15,100 nucleotides of DNA. Origin: Armatimonadota bacterium. Lineage in GTDB: Bacteria; Sysuimicrobiota; Sysuimicrobiia; Sysuimicrobiales; VGFF01. Where the stretch lies: contig VGFF01000045.1 in assembly GCA_016868955.1 (NCBI GenBank), positions 1 through 15,100 of the forward strand, given 5' to 3'. The notes beneath the pieces are model-generated. The model saw only the letters and a program-made list of their open reading frames with translations, was not told where the DNA came from and made no database searches. Of the stretch, positions 6,222 to 12,095 are shown piece after piece. A program made the translations under genes and the position numbers. Position 1 is the first letter of the stretch. Every line of letters begins with the position of its first letter.

Positions 6222-7411
6222 GAAACCGTCCGCGCGAGCTGCGCGAAGAACGTCTTCATGTGTCCGACCACGTACTCGCAGTCGTCCTCGGTGAGCTGCG
6301 GGTACAAGGGCAGCGTCAGGATCTCCTTCGCGAGCTGCTCGGCGGCCGGCAGCATGCCGGCCCGGTAGCCGTACTTCGACTTGTAGGGCTCGTCGAGGTG
6401 CAGCGGCGTCGGGTAGTGGATCTGCGCCTTGATACCGTTCGCTTGCAGGTGGCGCATCAGCGGATCGCGATGCTGCGGCACGCGCATCTCGAATCGGACG
6501 TAGGAGTGATCGGCCCAAGGCCGCGGCAGGAACGTGCTCACCGGCAGATCTGCGTCCGCGATCAGCATGCGGTAGAGATCGGCGCGCTGCTTGCGGATCC
6601 GGATCCACTGCGGCAGCGAGCGCAACTGCACGCGCGCGATCGCCGACAGGATCTCGGATTGGCGGTAGTTGAACCCGGCCTCGTCGTGGATGACCTCGAA
6701 CGTCGGGTGCTCGGAGCGGTTGCCGGCGTGGAACTGCGCGCCGCGGCCGTGGTTGGCGAGGTTGAACGCGCGGCGCATCTTCGCCTCGTCGAACGACGCG
6801 AGCGCGCCGCCCTCGCCGCCGCACGTCAGCGACTTATTCTGGACGAAGCTGTACGTGCCGACACCGCCGAACGTGCCGACGGGCTCGCCCTTGTAACGCC
6901 CGCCGATGCACTGGCAAGCGTCCTCGACGACCACGAGGTCGTGCTTCTTGGCGATCGCCATGATCGGATCCATGTCGGCCGCGTGTCCGGCGGTGTGCAC
7001 CGGCATGATGCCGCGCGTGCGCGGCGTCAGCACCGCTTCGACGGACTTGGGGTCGATGTTGTAGATGTCGGGCTCGACGTCGGCGAACACCGGCTTGGCG
7101 CCGACCAACGTGACGCAGTGCGCGACGCTGGAGAACGTGTTCGCGGGCACGATGATCTCGTCGCCCGGCTGGATGTCACAGATGAGCCAAGCCAGCTGCA
7201 TCGCGGCCGTGCCGTTCGCGACGTTGGCGACGTGCGGCCGGCCGCGGTCGGACCGCGCGACGAACGCGCCGAACTCCTGCTCCAGCGACTTGCCTTCCGA
7301 AACTTCATCGGGCGTCGTGCGAATGTAGTGGCCGGACTCCAATACGCGGACGGCGGCGTCTTTCATCTCCTGCGTGACGACAGGACGCAAGACGATGTTT
7401 CGTGTGGACAT
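6218..7411 (-). CDS. DegT/DnrJ/EryC1/StrS-family PLP aminotransferase
   Basis: A 397-residue PLP enzyme of the family that usually aminates keto-sugars on nucleotide carriers or keto-cyclitols. It contains NGTAA (66-70, phosphate pocket), PVHTAGHAADMDPI (137-150), VVEDACQ with D164 and Q167 for the pyridine ring, and SFVQNKSLTCGGEGG with Schiff-base K193. The C-terminal IHYPTPLHL (331-339) is typical. Length is normal. The start ATG at 7411 has a strong GGAGGT site. It is the first enzyme gene after the transporter genes, separated from dppC by 112 bp, and is coupled to the two SDR genes by an ATGA overlap. DegT plus SDR epimerase pairs commonly make amino sugars, but here the setting is an importer operon with no glycosyltransferase or nucleotidyltransferase, so a catabolic role run in the deamination direction is equally open. 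Confidence 0.94.
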   Translation of the reverse strand: MSTRNIVLRPVVTQEMKDAAVRVLESGHYIRTTPDEVSEGKSLEQEFGAFVARSDRGRPHVANVANGTAAMQLAWLICDIQPGDEIIVPANTFSSVAHCVTLVGAKPVFADVEPDIYNIDPKSVEAVLTPRTRGIMPVHTAGHAADMDPIMAIAKKHDLVVVEDACQCIGGRYKGEPVGTFGGVGTYSFVQNKSLTCGGEGGALASFDEAKMRRAFNLANHGRGAQFHAGNRSEHPTFEVIHDEAGFNYRQSEILSAIARVQLRSLPQWIRIRKQRADLYRMLIADADLPVSTFLPRPWADHSYVRFEMRVPQHRDPLMRHLQANGIKAQIHYPTPLHLDEPYKSKYGYRAGMLPAAEQLAKEILTLPLYPQLTEDDCEYVVGHMKTFFAQLARTVS

Positions 7412-7523
7412 GGGACCTCCATCATAAATCGGGCCCTCGGAGAGCGATCGGGCTGGGGGACCTAACTCTTCTTTCGATTTCGCGCCGGAGCCCGCGCTTC
7501 CTGTCGGTCCGCTCTCGCCGGCG
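7412..7523 (-). other. 112-bp gap between transporter and enzyme genes with a hairpin candidate
   Basis: This is the largest gap inside the minus-strand operon. Next to the dppC stop, seven bases at 7482-7488 (GCGCCGG) are the exact reverse complement of 7518-7524, enclosing about 29 bases; a second short pairing (GAGC 7488-7491 with GCTC 7511-7514) could extend the stem with a bulge. The minus-strand transcript after the stem is purine-rich (GAAATCGAAAGAAG) with no U-tract, so it is not a standard terminator. The DegT gene's Shine-Dalgarno lies at the other end. A processing or stability element that sets transporter and enzyme levels apart, or an internal promoter, is possible. No promoter boxes are convincing. 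Confidence 0.35.
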
Positions 7524-8432
7524 CTACTGCTTCGGCAGCGTCAGCTCGCCGCGTAGCCGCGGATCGAGCGCGTCCCGCAGCCCGTCGCCGAGCAAGTTGA
7601 ACGACAGCACGGTGAGGACGATCGCGACGCCGGGCACGAACGAGATCCACGGCGCGGTCTGGAGGAACTTCGTGCCGTCGGCGATCATGTTGCCCCAGGT
7701 AGGCCGCGGCGCCGCGACACCGAGGCCGAGAAAGCTCAACGACGCTTCCGTCAGGATGACCGTCGACACGCGCAGCGTCGACAGGACGATCAAGGGCGAC
7801 AGACTGTTCGGGAGCAGATGGTGGAACATCACGCGGCCGATGCTCGCGCCGATCGCGCGCGCCGCCTCCACGTACTCCCGATTCCGGTTCTTCAGGACCT
7901 CGCCGCGGATCAACCGCGCGAACGGCGGAATGCTGGAGACGCCGACGGCGATCGTGAGGTTGACGATCCCGCCGCCGAGCACGGCGACGATCGAGATCGC
8001 GAGCAGGATCAGCGGGAACGCCATCAGGATGTCGATGATCCGCATCAGAGCCTGATCGAACAGGCCGCCAAGCGTGCCGCCGAGCAGCCCCATGATCGTG
8101 CCGGTCGCCGCCGCGATTGCGACGGCGGCGACGCCTACCGTCAACGACGTGCGCGCGCCGTAGATGATGCGTGACAACAGATCGCGGCCGAAGTTGTCCG
8201 TGCCAAGCCAGCCGTCCGCCGATCCTGGCGGCCGCAGCCGCGTGAACAGATTCTGCTGCGTCGGATCGACGGTGGATACGATCGGCGCGAGGACCGCGAG
8301 GAACACGGCGAGAAATACGACCGCCAGCCCCGCGGCCGCGCTGCGGCGTGACCAGATCGTCCGGAACGCGCGCCGGAGGTTGTCGCGCCGGACGTTCGCC
8401 GCCGGCATTGGAATCGGGTCGGCGCTACGCAT
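7524..8432 (-). CDS. ABC transporter permease, DppC/OppC type
   Basis: A 302-residue inner-membrane permease, partner of the upstream DppB. After a cytoplasmic, arginine-rich N-terminus it has a first membrane segment (about 32-52) and the GTDNFGRD signature at 77-84. Further hydrophobic segments lead to the EAA loop YVEAARAIGASIGRVMFHHL (187-206), which contacts the ATPase, and the family tail LGDGLRDALDPRLRG (281-295). Length is usual. I chose the ATG at 8432, which overlaps the dppB stop by 8 bp; a TTG at 8450 in the same frame is a possible but less likely start and would add six residues. ATP-hydrolysing subunits are not in the window and must be encoded elsewhere, perhaps further left where the second transporter continues. 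Confidence 0.93.
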   Translation of the reverse strand: MRSADPIPMPAANVRRDNLRRAFRTIWSRRSAAAGLAVVFLAVFLAVLAPIVSTVDPTQQNLFTRLRPPGSADGWLGTDNFGRDLLSRIIYGARTSLTVGVAAVAIAAATGTIMGLLGGTLGGLFDQALMRIIDILMAFPLILLAISIVAVLGGGIVNLTIAVGVSSIPPFARLIRGEVLKNRNREYVEAARAIGASIGRVMFHHLLPNSLSPLIVLSTLRVSTVILTEASLSFLGLGVAAPRPTWGNMIADGTKFLQTAPWISFVPGVAIVLTVLSFNLLGDGLRDALDPRLRGELTLPKQ

Positions 8433-9369
8433 ACCGGATGCGCGGATCAATCAGCGCGTAGGACAGGTCGACGAGAAAGTTCACGAGGACGACGCCGAAC
8501 GCGAAGATCAGCGTCGCGCCCTGCACGGACGGATAGTCGCGCGCGTGAATGGCGTCGACGGCCAACTTGCCGAGGCCGGGCCGCGCGAAGACGGATTCGA
8601 TGACGACGGCGCCGCCGAGCAGGTAGGCGATGTCGAGCCCGATGATCGTCACGACGGGAATCGCGGCGTTGCGCAGCACGTGCCGCCGCACGACGCTGCC
8701 GACAGCGAGCCCCTTCGCTTGGGCCGTTCGCACATAGTCCTGGCGCAGCACGTCGAGAACGGCCGATCGCGTCATGCGCGCGATGAGCGCCGCGGAACGG
8801 AGGCCGATCGCGGCGGCCGGTAACACGAGGTGCCACGCCATGCCGGCCCAATCGCCCCATCGCCCGGCGCCGACGATCGGAAACCATCCCAGCTTGAACG
8901 CGAAGAAGTAGATCAGCAGGATCGCGAACCAAAAGCTCGGACTGGCGAGCCAGATCATCGAGACGATGCCCAGGCCGTAGTCGAGTGACGTGTTGCGCCG
9001 GACGGCGGCGCCGATCCCCGTCGGGATGCCGATGAGGATCGCCACGAGGATGCCGGCGCCGGCGAGCAAGAGCGTGTAGGGAATCTGGGACGCGACCTCG
9101 CGCCCCACGGGCTGGTTGTTGCGGAACGAGACGCCGAGATCGCCGCGCAGCACGCTCGTTATGAACTTCGTGAACTGCGCGGCGATCGGCTCGTCGAGCC
9201 CCAGTTTGGCGCGCATGTCGGCGACGGTCTGCGCCGTCACGCCGACATAGTCCCCCAACATCAAGAGCGCCGGGTCACCGGGCGCGATCCGGATAATGAG
9301 GAACGAAAACGTCATGACCCCTAGCAGCGTCACGGCCATCAGCGCCGTCCGCTGCACGAAATACCCCAT
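8425..9369 (-). CDS. ABC transporter permease, DppB/OppB type (first transporter)
   Basis: A 314-residue inner-membrane permease of the dipeptide-type importer. It carries the signature RIAPGDP (27-33), the sequence RAKLGLDEP that follows the large periplasmic loop start, several hydrophobic segments, an EAA-type loop (about 212-238, with DYVRTAQAKG) and the C-terminal DPRIRYA. It sits 24 bp after the binding-protein gene and overlaps dppC by 8 bp, the standard SBP-B-C order. No strong Shine-Dalgarno precedes the ATG at 9369, so translation may rely on ribosomes arriving from the upstream gene. It is strongly similar to the permease at 5-946, including a 40-bp block of identical DNA, showing that the two transporters in this operon are duplicates or close relatives. 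Confidence 0.94.
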   Translation of the reverse strand: MGYFVQRTALMAVTLLGVMTFSFLIIRIAPGDPALLMLGDYVGVTAQTVADMRAKLGLDEPIAAQFTKFITSVLRGDLGVSFRNNQPVGREVASQIPYTLLLAGAGILVAILIGIPTGIGAAVRRNTSLDYGLGIVSMIWLASPSFWFAILLIYFFAFKLGWFPIVGAGRWGDWAGMAWHLVLPAAAIGLRSAALIARMTRSAVLDVLRQDYVRTAQAKGLAVGSVVRRHVLRNAAIPVVTIIGLDIAYLLGGAVVIESVFARPGLGKLAVDAIHARDYPSVQGATLIFAFGVVLVNFLVDLSYALIDPRIRYA

Positions 9370-9393
9370 CGCGAAATGCTACTCGCCCCGTCG

Positions 9394-10944
9394 CTACGGA
9401 GCGAACTTCACGAACTCGAACCGCGTCATCCAGTGCGCGGTATTCAACGGGTGCCCGGTTTGGCTGCGATGGTAGGCCGTGACGTACACCGGATTGAAGA
9501 TCGGCAAGAAAGGAACATCCTGGGCGACCTTTCGCTGGATCTGCTGGATGATCGTCGTCCGCTCCCGGTCGTTCAGCGCCCGGCGCTGCGCCTCGATGAG
9601 ATTGTCGATCTGATCGTAGTAGGACAGGTTTCCGGCCGGAGGGAAGCTCGCGGAGTGGAACTGCTCCGACAGGAACTGGTCCGGCTCGAACCGGGTCGTG
9701 CCGCTGACCGTGAGGTCGTAGTCGCCGGCCGAGCGGCGCGCCGTCCACGCGCCCGCTTCGAGCTTCACGAGATCGAGCGTGACGCCGATGTCGCGGAACC
9801 ACTGCTGCAACGCCAGGGAGATCGTTTCGCCGTAGTCGGACGGCTCATAGACCACATTGATGCGGAACCCGTTCGGGAAGCCCGCTTCGGTCAGCAGCTG
9901 GCGCGCGCGCGCCACGTTGCGCGGGTACTTCTCGACGTCGTTCGTGTGTCCGAACAGGCCCGGCGGAATGATGCTGTACGCGGGCTGACCGACGCCTTCT
10001 AGCACCGTGCGGACGAACGTCTCCCGATCGAGTGCGTGCGCGAGTGCGCGCCGCACGCGAACATCATCGAGCGGGCGGCGCCGCGTGTTGATCATGACCT
10101 CCCACCAGCCGGTCGTCGGCGTGGCGGTGAAGCGAAGATTCGAGTCCCGCTGCAGCGCCTTGTAGACCTGCACGTCGCGCGAAATCATGTGGTTGATCTC
10201 GCCGCGCTGCAGCGCCAGGGCGGCGACGTTCTCGTCGGGCACGACGCGCCAGACGATGCGCTTGGCGGCCGGCGCGCCACGGAAGTACTTGGCATGGGCT
10301 TCCAGGACGATCTCTTGGCGCGGCGTGTAGCCGACGATCTGGTAGGGTCCCGAGCCGACGGGCGTGAACTGGAATCCGTTGGCGCCCAGCTGCTCGAACG
10401 CTTTCTGGCAGACGATGAATCCGGGGCGGAACGCGAGCACCGATCCGAGGAAGCTGTTCGCCGGCGAGCTCAGCGTGAACCGCACCGTATAGTTGTCGAC
10501 GACTTCGATGCTCTGGATCTGCGAGATGGACGCTCGGTACCGGGATCGCGTCGCCGGGTCGAGGATGCGGTCGAAGCTGAATTTGACGTCACGGGCCGTC
10601 AGCTCGCCGAAGTTCTTGTGGCACTGCACGCCCTTACGCAGGAAGAACGTGAACACACGCTTGTTCGGGGAGATGCGGTAGCGCTCGGCCAGGTCGGGCT
10701 CGACGTCAAGCGAGTCGACCTTGTATCGAACGAGCGTGCTGAACACGTTCATCGCGATCTGGTAATCCGGCGACCCCGGAATGTGCGCGGGGTCGATGTT
10801 TCGGAAGTCCCGCGGGTACGCGGAGATGATGACCGCTTCGGGCCGCGCTGGCGCGGCCTGAAGCGACGTCCCCGCGCCTCCGGCGAAGATCACGATGGCC
10901 AGGATCAACCCGGCGACTTGCGTTGCCCTGCGTAGGTTCATCAT
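9394..10944 (-). CDS. Periplasmic solute-binding protein, SBP family 5 (dipeptide/oligopeptide type)
   Basis: A 516-residue extracytoplasmic binding protein that captures substrate and delivers it to the DppBC permease. The N-terminus is a classic Sec signal: MMNLRR, a hydrophobic core to about residue 23, then a likely cleavage after LQA (30). There is no cysteine for lipidation, so it is predicted to be soluble in the periplasm. Family landmarks include NVFSTLVRY, PDLAERY, a LRKGVQCHKNFGELTARDVKFSFDR-like region at about 100-125, and DDVRVRRALAHALDRE in the second half. A GGGAG-type Shine-Dalgarno precedes tandem ATGs at 10944 and 10941. It is the first gene of the minus-strand operon, next to the divergent promoter region, so it should be the most highly transcribed member. 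Ligand class in this family ranges from peptides to opines, nickel complexes and sugars; it cannot be fixed from sequence alone. Confidence 0.95.
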   Translation of the reverse strand: MMNLRRATQVAGLILAIVIFAGGAGTSLQAAPARPEAVIISAYPRDFRNIDPAHIPGSPDYQIAMNVFSTLVRYKVDSLDVEPDLAERYRISPNKRVFTFFLRKGVQCHKNFGELTARDVKFSFDRILDPATRSRYRASISQIQSIEVVDNYTVRFTLSSPANSFLGSVLAFRPGFIVCQKAFEQLGANGFQFTPVGSGPYQIVGYTPRQEIVLEAHAKYFRGAPAAKRIVWRVVPDENVAALALQRGEINHMISRDVQVYKALQRDSNLRFTATPTTGWWEVMINTRRRPLDDVRVRRALAHALDRETFVRTVLEGVGQPAYSIIPPGLFGHTNDVEKYPRNVARARQLLTEAGFPNGFRINVVYEPSDYGETISLALQQWFRDIGVTLDLVKLEAGAWTARRSAGDYDLTVSGTTRFEPDQFLSEQFHSASFPPAGNLSYYDQIDNLIEAQRRALNDRERTTIIQQIQRKVAQDVPFLPIFNPVYVTAYHRSQTGHPLNTAHWMTRFEFVKFAP

Positions 10945-11002
10945 CTAATCTCCCTCGGTTCAAGTTTCCGACCGCTTGGCCGTATGAGCTTTGCCAGATG
11001 CC

Positions 11003-11021
11003 GCGCGAAGCGGCGTCGCGC
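11003..11021. promoter_or_regulatory. Operator-like inverted repeat GCGCGA-N7-TCGCGC
   Basis: Six bases (GCGCGA, 11003-11008) are the exact reverse complement of 11016-11021 with a 7-bp spacer, the geometry of a dimeric helix-turn-helix regulator site. An overlapping smaller dyad, GCCGC-N5-GCGGC, lies at 11000-11014. Its position, about 60 bp from either start codon, suits a shared operator. In GC-rich DNA such short dyads also arise by chance, so this is a candidate only. Confidence 0.35.
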
Positions 11022-11066
11022 CTACCGAGTGACGCACCAATGCAAAATTTCAAAAGGATTTCGACG

Positions 11067-11079
11067 CTTCCGAAGGAAG
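11067..11079 (+). promoter_or_regulatory. Small hairpin covering the dehydrogenase ribosome-binding site
   Basis: CTTCC-GAA-GGAAG forms a 5-bp stem with a 3-base loop, and the right arm (11075-11079) is the Shine-Dalgarno of the dehydrogenase gene whose ATG is at 11084. In mRNA it could partly mask the ribosome-binding site. The stem is short and may be accidental. Confidence 0.3.
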
Positions 11080-11083
11080 TCCT

Positions 11084-12076
11084 ATGGCATATATGAAGAG
11101 GCGTTGTCTCCGGACGGAATCCCGCACACAGACGAGTTACCCCAGCGAGATCGAGCGAAGCGTGCTCCAGCCCGCCGGCGTCGAGCTGATCGCGGTCGAC
11201 ATGGACGAGCCGGGCGCGTTCGAGGCGCTGGCGCCGACCGCCGACGCCGTGTTGCACATGCGCGGCGTCATCGATGCGCCGCGGGTGCGGGCGCTCGCGA
11301 AGTGCAAGATCATCGCGCACTACGGGACGGGCGTGGACCGTCTCGACGTGGCCACGGCGACGGAGATGGGAATGTACGTCACCAACGGCGCCGTCTACGC
11401 CGTCGACGAAGTGTCCACTCACGCGATCGCCCTGATGCTCGGCGTCGCCCGGAAGATCGTCATCGACGACAGGGCCGTGCGCGAGGGCAAGTGGCACATC
11501 CCGCCGGTGATTCCCCTGCGCCGGATCAGCGGCCGGACGTTCGGCCTGCTCGGCTTCGGCAACATCGCGCGCGCCACGGCCAAGAAGGCCGCGGCGTTCG
11601 GCCTGAATCTCATCGCCTACGATCCGTACCTGAAGCCCGAGGTGTTCGAGGCCGCGGGCGCTCGACCGGTCGACTTCCAGACGTGCCTGCGGGAGTCGGA
11701 CATCGTGTCCATCCACCTGCCGCTCACGCCAGAGACGAAAGGGATCATCAATAAGGAAGCGTTGGCGCTGATGAAGCCCGACGCCATTCTCGTCAATACG
11801 TCGCGCGGTCCGGTCGTCGACCAGGCTGCCTTGGCGGATGCGCTGCGTGCCGGCCACCTCGCCGGCGCCGGGCTCGACGTCTTCGAGCGCGAGCCCCTGC
11901 CGACCGACGACCCCATCCTCGATTTACCGAACGTGATCGTGACCGGACACATCGGCTTCTACTCGATCGAGTCGAACAAGCAAATGCTTCGCGACGCTGC
12001 GGAGCAGGTTCGACTCGCGTTGACCGGCGAAACGCCGCAATACCTCGTGAACCGCGCGCAGCTGAAACCGCGATAG
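11084..12076 (+). CDS. D-isomer-specific 2-hydroxyacid dehydrogenase, CtBP-like
   Basis: A 330-residue cytoplasmic NAD(P)-dependent enzyme that interconverts a 2-oxo acid and a D-2-hydroxy acid. The substrate domain includes HYGTGVDRLD (79-88). The Rossmann motif is GFGNIA at 157-162 (GxGxxA rather than the usual GxGxxG), followed by the adenosine-binding D180. The catalytic triad is present: R241 in NTSRGPVVD, E270 in VFEREP and H289 in GHIGFYS. The HIGFYS ending and overall length fit the CtBP/phosphoglycerate-dehydrogenase-like branch. The ATG at 11084 follows an AAGGAAG site with good spacing; a second in-frame ATG is at 11093. It opens the plus-strand operon, 19 bp before hyuA. The paired 2-oxo acid could come from one of the aminotransferases across the divergent promoter. 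The specific substrate is unknown. Confidence 0.94.
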   Translation: MAYMKRRCLRTESRTQTSYPSEIERSVLQPAGVELIAVDMDEPGAFEALAPTADAVLHMRGVIDAPRVRALAKCKIIAHYGTGVDRLDVATATEMGMYVTNGAVYAVDEVSTHAIALMLGVARKIVIDDRAVREGKWHIPPVIPLRRISGRTFGLLGFGNIARATAKKAAAFGLNLIAYDPYLKPEVFEAAGARPVDFQTCLRESDIVSIHLPLTPETKGIINKEALALMKPDAILVNTSRGPVVDQAALADALRAGHLAGAGLDVFEREPLPTDDPILDLPNVIVTGHIGFYSIESNKQMLRDAAEQVRLALTGETPQYLVNRAQLKPR

Positions 12077-12095
12077 ACCTGCCAGGAGGGTTGTC

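Larger units (their letters stand above)
10945..11083. promoter_or_regulatory. Divergent promoter region between the two operons
   Basis: This 139-bp gap must hold the promoters for both operons. Its left half is GC-rich and contains a 19-bp dyad at 11003-11021. Its right half has an AT-rich patch at 11041-11061 that stands out from the surroundings and could be part of the plus-strand promoter. I could not find convincing -35/-10 pairs on either strand. A single regulator bound at the dyad could control both operons; no regulator gene is in the window. Confidence 0.6.

Noticed and set aside
5206..6824. Upstream extensions of the two SDR frames (to 5754 and 6824)
   Set aside because: The Rossmann glycine motif must lie near the N-terminus, which it does from the overlapping GTG at 5205 and ATG at 6221; the extensions lie within neighbouring genes in another frame.
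4219..7411. DegT plus two epimerases as an O-antigen or amino-sugar biosynthesis cluster
   Set aside because: No glycosyltransferase, nucleotidyltransferase, flippase or polymerase is present, and the operon opens with an importer. Biosynthesis is not excluded but is not supported.
4126..7465. Plus-strand frames of 410, 209 and 401 codons opposite the SDR and DegT genes
   Set aside because: They mirror real minus-strand genes and show the same biased composition; none has a motif or plausible start.
11000..11083. Sigma-70 promoter boxes in the divergent region, e.g. TTGCCA at 10991-10996
   Set aside because: No acceptable -10 element lies at 16-18 bp spacing on either strand.
11084..12076. 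GxGxxA in place of GxGxxG in the dehydrogenase as a sign of an inactive enzyme
   Set aside because: All three catalytic residues are present, and Ala at the third position occurs in active members of this family.
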